The notes under the pieces: generated by a model
Seen by the model: only the letters and a program-made list of their open reading frames with translations
Database searches by the model: none
Told to the model about the DNA's origin: nothing
Shown here: positions 9,002 through 18,668 of the stretch, piece after piece
How positions within the stretch are numbered: the first letter of the stretch is position 1
Layout of the letters: each line of letters starts with the position of its first letter
Translations under genes and position numbers: made by a program
From: Ktedonobacteria bacterium brp13
Lineage (GTDB): Bacteria > Chloroflexota > Ktedonobacteria > Ktedonobacterales > Ktedonobacteraceae
Assembly (NCBI GenBank): GCA_015099395.1
Contig: AP024096.1
Span: forward strand, 7,605,485-7,669,484
Reading direction: 5' to 3'
DNA: 64,000 bases

Positions 9002-12000
9002 CTATGACAGCAGCGTAATACTCATGATATTCACACCGCCGCCGCAGCTATCGGTTTTAATCTGCACGTCATTATTCATGCCGGCATTCAAGGTAGCAGT
9101 GATATTCATGGTGGTGTAAGTGCTCCAACCTCCGGTATTCTGGAACGAGATCCCTTGCGAGAACGTGCCATTTATATAGAGATTCTTTGACACGTTGGAC
9201 TGTCCGCTCGCGTAGGCAGTGCGGAAGACATGCGTGCCGCCAGAACCACCATCAACGTTATGGAAGGTAACGTAGGAATTACATCGATCCATACCTCCGA
9301 CGGAGCCATCGCCCTCAATATATGCTCCGCCGCCAGTTTCGGCACTGCTTGCCGGGTAGACAATCGTCGCGTTCGGAGTAGTGTGAGCTTCGTTGGAGTT
9401 GCCACTTTCGTTACTCCCGGTTGTCGCCGAAACCACATAGTAATACGTCGTACCGTTGGTTAGATTGCCGTCAACATAAGTCGTCCCAGTGATACCGGTA
9501 GCAACGGTCGTATAGGGACCACCCTTTACAGTTGCGCGCTTGATATTGTATGTAATGCCATTGCTGGTACCGCCAGTCCAGCTTAGCTTTACGTGAGTGA
9601 CCCCAGCAAGAGCTTGCAAATTGACCGGCGTGGCGTCCGTGATAACACTTGCCGTATTGCTGTCCGCCGACAGATTACTAAAAGCATCTCGCGCTTTGAC
9701 GACAAAGTTGTAGGTAGTACCCGGTGTCAGGTTAGTGACAGTCGCCGTGGTAGTACTTGCACCAGTAACGGCCAGGACCTGCCCACCGCTTTCGATCAGG
9801 TACTGTGTGACGCCAACATTGTCCGTGGCTGCTCCCCAGGAGAGTTTGGCCGTAGTATTAGTACTGCTGGTCACTGTCAGATTGCCAGGAGCGCTGGGAG
9901 GCGTGGTATCAATCTGGTCGTTTGAAAGCTCTATATAGTCGAGCGAAATACCTCCCTGATCGCCCTTGCTAAAATCATTGGTGATCGCGATGGTATTGTT
10001 GAAACCAGGATTGAGATTGACGGTGACCCCAAGCATACTGTAGGCCGATGCGCTGCCACCCCACGACCCGGTATCGGGGAAGGTCAGCTGCGCAACGCGC
10101 TGGCCGTTCACAATTAGCCCCTTCGTCACGCTGCTATTCGCGGAGGCAAAGCGGAAAACCAGCGTTTTCTGCCCACCAGTTGGCCCACCATCGACGTTCT
10201 TAAAGGTTGCGGTTGACCCGCTAAGATGGAGGTTGCCGACAACGACACCGGTAGTTGCAGCGCTATCGCGTTGCAAACTCGCTCCGCCACTGAGGGCTGC
10301 CTGACCCGCTGCATACTGGAGATGATCGCTTGGGTTCGCGTTTATAGTGGTGGAACCGGGACTCTCGCCCGCCTCGTTCACAGCGGTAACGACATAGGTG
10401 TAGGCTGTGCCATTGGTTACGCTCTGATCTATATAGTTGGTACTCGTCAAGCCACTCGCGATGGTTGTATAGGTCGATAGTGGAGACGTAGCACGTTTGA
10501 CTGTATAGGTTACATCGCTGGTCGCGGGGGTAGAGGCATTCCACCAGTTGAGGCCAACCTCGCCATTCCCGCTCTGAACTGTGAAATGCGTTGGTGCGGA
10601 TGGTGTAACCTCCGGAACCTGGGGGGAAAGAATATACTGAACGGCTTCACCCGGTTTGAGTGTTTCAGACAACGTAATTGTATTGTTAGCCGAGCTGGTG
10701 CTCAGATTGTTTACATAGCTATGTGCCTGATTATAGGTAGTGCCAGCGCCGAAGCGCTCACCACTATAAGCGCTAGCCTGCGGCATCTGCACCTGCACAT
10801 TCATCGTAACCGGCGCGGTTCCTTCGTGGTTGAAATTGACAAAGTTGAGCAGAATCTTATTGGATGTACCACCACTCCCAGGCAACGGAGCCAGTGTCGC
10901 GGTATTCACAGCGCGGAAGTAGACGCTCTGATTCTGGACCTGGTCAGTATTGAGATACGTGTATGGCAGCGGAGCTCCATGGGTCGCGTAGGCCAGAGCC
11001 AGACGGCGATAGGTATCCATGCGCGGATCATCATTTGCGACCGCGGGCCACTCCCGCGTTGAGAAGGGATCATTGGACCAGTTATCCTGCATCATATTCA
11101 GGTCGTTGAAGGAAAACGCGGCAAACTGATCAATGCTATTGGCATAGCCGATCTGCCCCCGCAAGAGACGATCCCAGGCAGCGGAATTGGTATGATTGGG
11201 GTCCGCGCCAAAGAGAGGGTCGTCAGTGGTATAGTCGTAGGCCCCCATCTCAGTGGTCAGCATGGGCTTGGGCAGGCCATTACCGGTGAGTAAACCTTGA
11301 TCGCCGTAGGTCAACAGGTTTTCAAGGAAGCTCTGGCCACGTCCACCTTCTTCGGTATTGTAGGAATGGCCGTTGGTCAGAGCCGTGTACTGTTCCACTT
11401 GCCAGCGGCTGGCAGGATCACGTTCCCAACCCGAGGGCGTGCCACCAGTGGGCCAGTACGACCAGCCAGGAGCCACCAGTTGCACATTGGGAGCAAGGGT
11501 TGGCAGGTTGTCGTGCAGCCATTTGGCCATCGCGACCTCATTCGCCAGCGACATCCCGGAGAGGCCAGGTTCGTTATCCAGTTCGTAGTACTGCATCAGC
11601 GGACCATACGTCTTAAAGAAATTGGTGTACTCAGTTTGTACAGCCTGGGGCAGCGTCCCATCGGCATTGAGTGGATAGCCCAGCAGATTGCCGTTTACAT
11701 GATCGACAACCGTCTGCATATTGTAATCACGCAACATTTGCAGCCAGGCCGTGGCATTAGGTTGCCACGAACTGGTGGTATCGGTCCAGAAGCTGGAACG
11801 AATGGTATTGCCACTATAAGCGATCCCGAGCCATTTCATGGCATAGGGAGCCATGCGTAGCGTATCCTGGTCATAGGTAAACTGATTCTTGACAATCGTC
11901 GTTCCAAGATTGATGTAGCTCCCATTCAGCGGCTCTGTGGCCGGCGCGTCCAATGTCGCCAGTTGCAGGTAGTCCCACTTCCACCAGAGATACTGATTTT

Positions 12001-12670
12001 CACTACTGGAACACCAGATACAGTTGTCGGCCTCCAGGCGCAGCACGTTGTGACCAAGACGCAGGAACTGCACTGGAATGTAGACGCGATACAACTTTTC
12101 ATAAGGGTAGGTGCTGCCGGAACCGCTCATACCGGTGATTTGGATCTGACCCACCATAATGCCGTTAGAGAAGACCGACATCTGGGGCTCTGATTCATAA
12201 GCATCCAGAATATGCACAGAGAACATCACCCCATATTGGGGGATGCTCCCGCCGGTCAGCTCATAATTAATTTCCATAGCGGGATTGTCTGCGGCGTCAA
12301 GTCCCTCGGACATGAAAGACCAATCCGTGCGTTTAGCCCAGTTCCCAGGAACACTTACCCTTTCAGGATTGGCTTTCTGATAAGCGGAAAACTCCGCCGC
12401 AGAATTGTCGTTAGTACCAAGCTGCCAGAGTATTTGCGTAGCTGGATCCATAAGCTGTGGATTGTTGGCATTCGCCCCATTGGTTGCGTTGATCGTATTG
12501 GTTGCAACTGTTGTGGCTGCGTGGGCTGGCGTTGGCGCTGGCGCTGAGGGGAAATATGGTACCAGAGTTATCAACAGTGCCAGAGCCAGGCCGATGAAAA
12601 GCGAACGGGTGCGCCCGATAGGCCGTACAGACTGCATTCGAGCCACATCTGTCGGCGAAAAATCATCCAT
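9002..12670 (-). CDS. Secreted multidomain glycoside hydrolase, paralogue of the neighbouring gene
   Basis: 1222 residues. The signal/anchor segment is at about 23-52 and ends in APAPTPAHA. The PL4-domain-like sandwich begins ILWQLGTNDNSAAEF. The catalytic core (about 270-600) has ELDNEPGLSG (acid/base Glu) and LTTEMGAYDY (nucleophile Glu). Then FN3, CBM6/35-like, two more FN3 repeats and a terminal CBM-like domain (about 1095-1222). Compared with the 5283 paralogue, the first ~800 residues are highly similar also at nucleotide level, while the C-terminal binding modules differ: the LamG-like domain there is replaced here by two FN3 plus a CBM. The start at 12670 has a good GGAGGAG eight bases upstream. 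It follows the ABC permease gene by 41 bases and is probably cotranscribed. The substrate is unknown; a plant or fungal cell-wall glycan fits the context. Confidence 0.83.
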   Translation of the reverse strand: MDDFSPTDVARMQSVRPIGRTRSLFIGLALALLITLVPYFPSAPAPTPAHAATTVATNTINATNGANANNPQLMDPATQILWQLGTNDNSAAEFSAYQKANPERVSVPGNWAKRTDWSFMSEGLDAADNPAMEINYELTGGSIPQYGVMFSVHILDAYESEPQMSVFSNGIMVGQIQITGMSGSGSTYPYEKLYRVYIPVQFLRLGHNVLRLEADNCIWCSSSENQYLWWKWDYLQLATLDAPATEPLNGSYINLGTTIVKNQFTYDQDTLRMAPYAMKWLGIAYSGNTIRSSFWTDTTSSWQPNATAWLQMLRDYNMQTVVDHVNGNLLGYPLNADGTLPQAVQTEYTNFFKTYGPLMQYYELDNEPGLSGMSLANEVAMAKWLHDNLPTLAPNVQLVAPGWSYWPTGGTPSGWERDPASRWQVEQYTALTNGHSYNTEEGGRGQSFLENLLTYGDQGLLTGNGLPKPMLTTEMGAYDYTTDDPLFGADPNHTNSAAWDRLLRGQIGYANSIDQFAAFSFNDLNMMQDNWSNDPFSTREWPAVANDDPRMDTYRRLALAYATHGAPLPYTYLNTDQVQNQSVYFRAVNTATLAPLPGSGGTSNKILLNFVNFNHEGTAPVTMNVQVQMPQASAYSGERFGAGTTYNQAHSYVNNLSTSSANNTITLSETLKPGEAVQYILSPQVPEVTPSAPTHFTVQSGNGEVGLNWWNASTPATSDVTYTVKRATSPLSTYTTIASGLTSTNYIDQSVTNGTAYTYVVTAVNEAGESPGSTTINANPSDHLQYAAGQAALSGGASLQRDSAATTGVVVGNLHLSGSTATFKNVDGGPTGGQKTLVFRFASANSSVTKGLIVNGQRVAQLTFPDTGSWGGSASAYSMLGVTVNLNPGFNNTIAITNDFSKGDQGGISLDYIELSNDQIDTTPPSAPGNLTVTSSTNTTAKLSWGAATDNVGVTQYLIESGGQVLAVTGASTTTATVTNLTPGTTYNFVVKARDAFSNLSADSNTASVITDATPVNLQALAGVTHVKLSWTGGTSNGITYNIKRATVKGGPYTTVATGITGTTYVDGNLTNGTTYYYVVSATTGSNESGNSNEAHTTPNATIVYPASSAETGGGAYIEGDGSVGGMDRCNSYVTFHNVDGGSGGTHVFRTAYASGQSNVSKNLYINGTFSQGISFQNTGGWSTYTTMNITATLNAGMNNDVQIKTDSCGGGVNIMSITLLS

Positions 12671-12711
12671 GATATATCTCCTCCTTTGAAGAACTCTTAC
12701 AAAAAATATGT

Positions 12712-13656
12712 TCAGCCTTTGATACCTGCAAAAGCGGCATTGCTCTTGATAATCTGATTCTGAAAGATCGCGACAAGAATAAAGGGAACAATCGTCACAA
12801 TAGCACTACTGGCGATTTGTATAGGTCGCGGCTCTAACCGTACCGTGGTGTAGAGCACCAAACCTACCGGCTCCCAGTTGGAATTTGTCAACGTCAGCAT
12901 TGGCCAGAAGAAGCTGCTCCAATCACTGATAAACGAGAAGATAAGGCCGACAACGATGGCTGGTCTGATCAATGGCAGGCAGATGCGCCGGAAAATAGTC
13001 CAGTGCCCGGCTCCATCCAGGCGGGCAGCATCTACCAGATCGCGTGGCACACCATCGAAAAAGAGTTTATAAATGAAGATACTCCAGGCGCTAAACGCTC
13101 CAGGAAACCAGATAGCGAATGGTGTCCCAATCAAGTTCCAGTGAACGAGAGGGACATCAAGGATATTGGCATACTGAGGAATCACCAGGACAACGCCAGG
13201 GATCATCAGCGTACACATAAACAGGAAGAGAATGACGTTGCCAAATTTGGGTCGAAGCAGCGAGAAGGCATAGGCAGCAGTTGCCGAAACGAAGGTACTG
13301 AGCAGCCAACTGCCTAACGCCAGGATCAGTGTATTACGAAAAGCTCCTACCCAATCAACAGAAAGCCAGGCTATAACATAATTTGTCCATTGTGGATGAA
13401 CTGGCCAGAACGTGGGTGGAGATTGCAAAAGTTCTAACAGGCTCTTGAAACCTCCCGAAAAGAGCCAGTAAAGCGGAAAGAGAACGACCAGAGCCAGGAG
13501 AATACAGATCACGAGAGCAATACTGTATCCTACACGTACCACTGGATTATTGCGCAATTCGATTGGCGAAATCAGGCTACGTGCCTGCGTGCTTTTCTCA
13601 CCACCCCTTGGGAACGCGCGGGGAGTTCGCTTCTCCTTGATCGTTTCTATAGCCAT
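12712..13656 (-). CDS. Carbohydrate ABC transporter permease, MalG type
   Basis: An inner-membrane permease of a CUT1-type sugar importer. One N-terminal membrane segment lies near residue 45-70 and five more follow. The cytoplasmic EAA-like loop is seen in FFDGVPRDLVDAARLDGAGHWTIFRRICLPLIRPA. I place the start at 13656 (MAIETIKE), because AAAGGAG lies eight bases upstream; the frame is open to 13698 but those codons overlap the upstream gene. It partners the MalF-type permease at 13685 and the binding protein at 14757. No ATPase gene is present in the window, so a shared MsmK/UgpC-like ATPase elsewhere is presumed. Confidence 0.92.
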   Translation of the reverse strand: MAIETIKEKRTPRAFPRGGEKSTQARSLISPIELRNNPVVRVGYSIALVICILLALVVLFPLYWLFSGGFKSLLELLQSPPTFWPVHPQWTNYVIAWLSVDWVGAFRNTLILALGSWLLSTFVSATAAYAFSLLRPKFGNVILFLFMCTLMIPGVVLVIPQYANILDVPLVHWNLIGTPFAIWFPGAFSAWSIFIYKLFFDGVPRDLVDAARLDGAGHWTIFRRICLPLIRPAIVVGLIFSFISDWSSFFWPMLTLTNSNWEPVGLVLYTTVRLEPRPIQIASSAIVTIVPFILVAIFQNQIIKSNAAFAGIKG

Positions 13657-13684
13657 TGTAGAAGCTCCTTTCTCCTGACATGTA

Positions 13685-14650
13685 CTAATTTTTAACAAGG
13701 CCCAGATTGCGCCTCATCAGGTAAAAGTAGTAAAGGGACAGGCCGGCGAGGACAAGAAACATAATCAGGGAAAGGGCACTGGCCGCGCCAAAATCGCCAT
13801 CGGTGAAGGCATAACTATAGATCTGCATCACTACCGTGGTCGTCGCATTGACGGGACCTCCGCCAGTAAACAGGAAAGGCTCATTGAACACCTGCACCGA
13901 GCCAATTATTTGCAAAATGAAGGTCACTAGCATCAGGAAGCGAATCTGTGGCAGTGTAACGTGCCAGACGCGCTGCAGGATGTTAGCCCCGTCTATCTCG
14001 GCTGCATCGTAGAGTTCCGGAGGTACCCCCCGTAACGCCGCAATGTAGAGTAAGATGCCGCCACCAAAGCCTCCCCAGATATTAAAGACTACCAGCGAAG
14101 GCAGGGCTGTGCTCGGCGAATTTAAGAATTGTTGCGCTGGCAGATGCAAAAAGGCCAGAATGGTATTGGCCAGGCCACCATTAGGTGTATAGATCCAGGT
14201 CCATAAGAAAACGCCGGCCACCGGCGGAATGAACGCTGGTAAGTAGAAGATCAGACGAAAGAAACCGGACCAAACCCGAATTTCGTTGACGACGATCGCC
14301 AGCACCACTGGGGTCAGGTAACCAAAGACCAGCCCATAGGCCATAAACAGGATACTATTGCGCCAGGCTGTCCAGAACAGCGGATCACTGAGGACGTCCT
14401 GAAAATTCCTCCAGCCTACCCAGCGTGGCGCGGTGATCAGGTCCACTCGTTCAAAAGCAAATTGCAAACCATTCCAGATTGGTACAACGGTAAAAAGCAG
14501 GAAAAAGAGGAGCGCCGGCGCGAGCCAGAGATAGCCGGTGACAGTATTGATAATGCTCCGGCGTTGACGAGCACGCCGTATAGTTTTGGTTCCACTTTTG
14601 ATAGGGAGCACGGTCATTTGCACGTCAGCACCGCGTTGTTGTATAGCCAT
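13685..14650 (-). CDS. Carbohydrate ABC transporter permease, MalF/UgpA type
   Basis: 321 residues with six predicted membrane segments, the first at about 37-60 (YLWLAPALLFFLLFTVVPIW). The EAA loop is GVPPELYDAAEIDGANILQR, where the conserved Ala-Gly region contacts the ATPase. It forms the heterodimeric channel with the downstream MalG-type permease, 28 bases away. The start at 14650 has GAGAGG seven bases upstream. Confidence 0.92.
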   Translation of the reverse strand: MAIQQRGADVQMTVLPIKSGTKTIRRARQRRSIINTVTGYLWLAPALLFFLLFTVVPIWNGLQFAFERVDLITAPRWVGWRNFQDVLSDPLFWTAWRNSILFMAYGLVFGYLTPVVLAIVVNEIRVWSGFFRLIFYLPAFIPPVAGVFLWTWIYTPNGGLANTILAFLHLPAQQFLNSPSTALPSLVVFNIWGGFGGGILLYIAALRGVPPELYDAAEIDGANILQRVWHVTLPQIRFLMLVTFILQIIGSVQVFNEPFLFTGGGPVNATTTVVMQIYSYAFTDGDFGAASALSLIMFLVLAGLSLYYFYLMRRNLGLVKN

Positions 14651-14756
14651 AGTATGCCTCTCGCTGTTTTCTCAGTGCAATGCGATTCCAGCACGGGCAG
14701 TAGAAATACTGCCCGTTTTTTTCTCATAAATGAAGAGAGATCAGGCCGAAGCCACG

Positions 14757-16157
14757 TCAGGATAACGCGTCAAGATAACGCGTCTGGAAGGTTTGCTGAA
14801 TATTCGCAAGTCGAGCACTGATGTCAGCATGAGGGTTGGTAAAGACATCCTGCATAGCCACGTCAAGCAAAGAATACAACTGTTGAGCATTCTGAGGCGG
14901 CTCGGCCTTCAGATGTACACTGGTATTGTTGACGTACGGAGCATAATTCTGCGTAGGCACATTGACATATTTTGCATCAATCTGCTGGATCTGTTGGGAA
15001 TAGCTGCCGGTATAGAGATAGGTAAGAGGCATGCCAACAGCCTTGTTGGCGGCAGCCAGAGCCTTGTCATTGGCCTCGTAGTAGCCCAAATCGTATTCCA
15101 GCGTGGTAGCCCACTCAAATCCTGCCTTGATTACCTCCGACGAGGACTTAGAGTTGAAGACCCAGACGTTGCCGCCGCCAAGTGCAGCATTGCCACCGTT
15201 CTGCGGCATAGGTCCAAGTCCAAGAAAGTCGATACTCCCCTTGCCAGTGTAATAGGTACCCGGAACGTAAGCTCCGGCAATGGTCATACCAACTTTTCCT
15301 GATGCCACCAGGTCGGCGGTATTAGTTTGTTGCATACTAGCGGTTTGAGCTTGCATGGATCGATCGGTAAAACGCATATCACTGAAGAATTGTAAGAGAT
15401 CCTGTGCCTGCGGCGTGTTAATAGTAGCCGTCCATTTGCCGTTCTGCTGTACCATCGCACTGCCCCCATTACTGTAGAGCCAGTTAACGAAACGCCAGCC
15501 GCCCTGACCGCCACTGGAACACTCGACAGATCCCGTTTTGTTGGTCTTATCAGCAATGCGCTTGGCATACTGGCGATAGTCATCCCAGGTGAGGGGTGGC
15601 TTATTGGGATCCAGGCCGGCTTCCTGGAAAACTGAGCGGTTATAGAAGAGGCAGAGTTCGTAGGTGCCGTAGGGCAAACCGTAAATATGCCCGTTGGGAC
15701 CAGTCATGCTGTCCAGCACGCCGGGTGCAAAAATATTGGCATACTGTGAACTGTGGAACAGCGCGTTAATATCAGTAGCCGCGCCGCGCGCAATCATTGA
15801 CTGTGGTTCGGTAAAGAAGGTCTGAATGACATCCGGAGCTTGACCTGCGGCGAACTGGGTGTAGAAAGTGGTGGCATCGTAGCCACCCTTGAGCAATTGG
15901 TACTTGTACTGGGGATTTTTTTGCGTGATCTGCTGGATCACCTTCATCCAGGTACTGTAATCGCTGGAATCGGTTTTGGGATCAGGGGCATTCATGAGTT
16001 TAATAGTGACTGGCGCATTCGTGACGTTGCTAGTGCTACCGCCACCACAGGCGGCAAGTAAGCTACTGCTAGCCATCAAACCCAGAGAGGTTCCTGCTGC
16101 CCCGCGTAAAAAGTTACGACGGTTAAATATGTTCTGACGAAATTGTTCCTGGTCCAT
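14757..16157 (-). CDS. Sugar-binding lipoprotein of ABC importer
   Basis: Extracellular solute-binding protein family 1. The N-terminus carries twin arginines (FNRRNFLRG) and a lipobox ending LLAAC near residue 38, so export via Tat with lipid anchoring is plausible, as often seen in Chloroflexota. The mature part shows the usual two-lobed features (YGLPYGTYELCLFYNRSVF, LTWDDYRQYAKRIADKT). I place the start at 16157 (MDQEQF), because AAGGGAGA precedes it at good spacing; an ATG at 16178 in the same frame lacks a site. First gene of the leftward operon, driven by the promoter at 16289-16318. Confidence 0.92.
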   Translation of the reverse strand: MDQEQFRQNIFNRRNFLRGAAGTSLGLMASSSLLAACGGGSTSNVTNAPVTIKLMNAPDPKTDSSDYSTWMKVIQQITQKNPQYKYQLLKGGYDATTFYTQFAAGQAPDVIQTFFTEPQSMIARGAATDINALFHSSQYANIFAPGVLDSMTGPNGHIYGLPYGTYELCLFYNRSVFQEAGLDPNKPPLTWDDYRQYAKRIADKTNKTGSVECSSGGQGGWRFVNWLYSNGGSAMVQQNGKWTATINTPQAQDLLQFFSDMRFTDRSMQAQTASMQQTNTADLVASGKVGMTIAGAYVPGTYYTGKGSIDFLGLGPMPQNGGNAALGGGNVWVFNSKSSSEVIKAGFEWATTLEYDLGYYEANDKALAAANKAVGMPLTYLYTGSYSQQIQQIDAKYVNVPTQNYAPYVNNTSVHLKAEPPQNAQQLYSLLDVAMQDVFTNPHADISARLANIQQTFQTRYLDALS

Positions 16158-16288
16158 GTAATTCTCCCTTGAATGCAAAATGGGCTATGACACTGACCTA
16201 AAATAGAAAAACAGCGTTGATAATACACTGACGAAGAATTCTCTTTTCTTCGTTTATGTATTGGAATACTACCTCCTTCTTGATGAAA

Positions 16289-16318
16289 AGTATACATAAA
16301 GGCATATCAATATGTCAA
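16289..16318 (-). promoter_or_regulatory. Sigma-70-type promoter of the leftward glycan operon
   Basis: On the minus strand TTGACA (complement of 16313-16318) is separated by 18 bases from TATACT (complement of 16289-16294). Both boxes match consensus. The -35 region includes ATTGACATAT, a ten-base word also found in the -35 region of the divergent regulator promoter, suggesting a common operator. Confidence 0.75.
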
Positions 16319-16571
16319 TATGTTGCGGCTATTTCTTTTCTTTAGTTCGAGGACATTTCATGCGCGAATCTCTCATAAAGAGACATTAAATTTTTTGCAG
16401 GAGAGCAGATGGAGTCAGGGCCTTGAGCTTTTCAGTCCGTCAGAGCAGGCCTGAAGCGCGATGAGTAAGAAAGCTGTCGTCGTAGTGCGCCCCAGACCCT
16501 ACGCTATCATATAGGGGCATACTCTCCCGATCGTATCGATCGTATTATGTATATCAAATAAAAGAAAGATC

Positions 16572-16593
16572 CCTATATGTATTGACATATAGG
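16572..16593. promoter_or_regulatory. Palindromic operator over the regulator -35 box
   Basis: CCTATATGT (16572-16580) and ACATATAGG (16585-16593) form a perfect 9-base inverted repeat around ATTG. The right half overlaps TTGACA at 16582-16587. Position and symmetry suit binding by a dimeric GntR-type domain, most simply the adjacent regulator acting on its own promoter. A related, less symmetric CATAT/ATATG array lies at 16302-16322 over the leftward promoter. Confidence 0.65.
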
Positions 16594-16611
16594 CTGAATG
16601 TATTCTAGAAT
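16582..16611 (+). promoter_or_regulatory. Promoter of the GntR/LacI-type regulator gene
   Basis: TTGACA at 16582-16587, an 18-base spacer and TAGAAT at 16606-16611. The ribosome site AAGGAGA at 16618-16625 leads to the ATG at 16633, leaving a very short untranslated leader. Confidence 0.75.
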
Positions 16612-16632
16612 AGGATGTAAGGAGAACAACGA

Positions 16633-17760
16633 ATGGACATATCACCTTCAGTGCCTAACTATCAGCGTATTATTATTGCCTTGCGGGAAGAGATAAATCA
16701 GGGAACATATACGCCGGGGCAGTCATTCATTACGCAACAGGAAGTTTCTCGGCGTTTTGGGGTTAGTCGTATCACAGCTGACCGAGCCTTGAATGAGTTG
16801 GTACGTGAAGGTTTGCTCGAACGGCGGCGTGGGCGCGGAACTTTCGTGGTCGAACGGACCAAACGAGCTGATCATTCTCTTGTCGAAGGCGGAATCATCA
16901 CTATTGCCTGTATTATCAGTATCAACCCCACTGAACATATCACTGGTATTATGCGTAGTATTGAGAATATCTGCCGCGAAAACGGTTGTCATGTGCTTTA
17001 CTTTGACTCTTGTGAGTCCGCAGAAATAGAGGCAGAGAATCTTCAACGCGCGCTCAAAGCCAATGTGAATGGTATTATTTTGTATCCTGTGAATGATTGG
17101 ACGAACAGCCACCTTATTGAAAAGATATATCAAAGTATTCCAATCGTCATGGTTGATCGCTACTATCCTACACTTGCTATCAGCTCTGTTGTTTTCGATA
17201 ACATCGCCATTGGCTACGAAGTCACTGCAGAACTACTGCGCCAGGGCCATACGCATATCGGTACAGTGTGGCTTGAAGTAGCCTGTACCAGTACCATTGA
17301 GCGTTTGTTAGGATACCGACGAGCATTTCAGGAACGAGGAATGGCTGTGAATGCTGATCTGGCCGCTCTGCGAGCCTATAATAACTGGCCAGATGAGCAA
17401 CGCTTGAATCTGCTTAAACGTTGGCTGGAGTCTGATTACCATCCCACAGCGATCATTGCGGCCAATGGTCCGAGTCTGGCGCAGGTTGCACGAGATCTTA
17501 CGCAACTGGGGTTGCCGGTAGCGCAGGATATTGTGCTGGCGACGATGGACCACGATGACCTGGGCATTGCTCATTTACATAGGGCGCTAAAGATGCATGT
17601 ACCCTCCTCGGAACTGGGGGTAACTGCTATGAAGCTTCTCCTCGAACGTATTTGGAAGCCAACGCAACATCCGCAACAAATTGTCGCACCCACATCCTTT
17701 CTTGTAACAAAGGCACCTGTGCCTCCTGCAAACAAGGAGGGAGTCAAAGGCGATGAGTGA
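16633..17760 (+). CDS. GntR-type DNA-binding domain fused to LacI-type sugar sensor (AraR-like regulator)
   Basis: 375 residues. The winged helix of the GntR family occupies about 5-75 (YQRIIIALREEINQGTYTPG, then QQEVSRRFGVSRITADRALNELVREG). A LacI/periplasmic-binding effector domain runs from about 90 to the end (GIILYPVNDW, VDRYYPTLAISSVVFDNIAIGYEV, ATMDHDDLGI). Such proteins repress sugar genes and are released by a sugar ligand. It is transcribed away from the ABC/hydrolase operon, with matching sequence words in both promoters, so it is the obvious local regulator. The ligand cannot be told from sequence. Confidence 0.92.
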   Translation: MDISPSVPNYQRIIIALREEINQGTYTPGQSFITQQEVSRRFGVSRITADRALNELVREGLLERRRGRGTFVVERTKRADHSLVEGGIITIACIISINPTEHITGIMRSIENICRENGCHVLYFDSCESAEIEAENLQRALKANVNGIILYPVNDWTNSHLIEKIYQSIPIVMVDRYYPTLAISSVVFDNIAIGYEVTAELLRQGHTHIGTVWLEVACTSTIERLLGYRRAFQERGMAVNADLAALRAYNNWPDEQRLNLLKRWLESDYHPTAIIAANGPSLAQVARDLTQLGLPVAQDIVLATMDHDDLGIAHLHRALKMHVPSSELGVTAMKLLLERIWKPTQHPQQIVAPTSFLVTKAPVPPANKEGVKGDE

Positions 17761-17900
17761 GAAAAATAGTTCGACATGAGCGCTTCGAATGTTGACTCCT
17801 CGCTATTCGATAGCCACATGGGCTAACATCAATCGATTAGCGTTCTTCTGTAAAAACTATGTCGCCAAGATTCATTGATGAGAGAAAGGACGAGAAGTTT

Positions 17901-18594
17901 ATGACCACCACTGCAATCCGTTTAACCCTTGCTCAACTTGCGACATTCCAGGAACAGGGCTATCTGGTCGTGCCTGGTGTCTTTAGCCAGGATGAAATAG
18001 GGGCGCTGATAGACAACTTCATGGCTATTCACGCTCAAGGCCGGGTGCCAGGCTATTTTGAGCCGGTATCGCCCGAGGAGGCCGAGAACGACATCCTCAA
18101 GCAATATCCACGTATTATGCATCCTCATCGCTTCAATGAGATGGCGCGGCGTTACTTGCTGGATCAGCGTCTGGGCTCTATTCTGCAAGACCTTTTTGGC
18201 GAGGAGCCGCTGGCAGCGCAAAGTATGCTCTACTTTAAGCCAGCGGGCGCGCGCGGACAGGCTCTCCACCAGGATAACTTCTATCTGCGCGTTGAACCAG
18301 GAACATGTATTGCTGCCTGGATCGCTCTCGACCTCGCTGACCGCGCGAATGGTGGCCTGGAAGTTGTACCCGGAACGCATAAGATGCTTCAATGGCAGCT
18401 TAGTGCATGGATCACAGCCTAACTCAACGCAGGATCGTTTCCGACGTTCCTTCATCTGCCATTATATTGGTCGTTCGTCCGAACGCTTGTCAACCTGGTA
18501 TCGCCCCATCCTTACCATGCAGGGTGAAGAAGTCGAGATCGACGCGAACACAGGCGGCGGCCCCTGCGGCGTCGAAGTTGTCGGCCCGCACTAA
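17901..18594 (+). pseudogene. Phytanoyl-CoA dioxygenase (PhyH) family gene with internal deletion and frameshift
   Basis: The start at 17901 (MTTTAIRL) follows GAAAGGA. Residues 1-165 read as a normal PhyH-type Fe(II)/2-oxoglutarate oxygenase, including the iron-binding HxD in LHQDNFYLRV and EVVPGTHKM. The frame then enters a short tail and stops at 18422. The rest of the family sequence (FNGSLVHGSQPN with the distal His, RFRRSFICHY, TGGGPCGVEV) continues in another frame to 18594. About 30-35 residues expected between PGTHK and FNGSLVHGS are missing, so one deletion of roughly 100 bases explains both the gap and the frame change. The protein would lack the distal iron His and the 2-oxoglutarate Arg. 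Context suggests a former sugar- or natural-product-oxidising enzyme of the locus. Confidence 0.85.
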
Positions 18595-18668
18595 TAGTTG
18601 ATGTGATATGCTTGATAAGGTATTTTCTGGCATCCGTTTCCGTCTTTTTCTAGTAGGAAAAATAGAGC

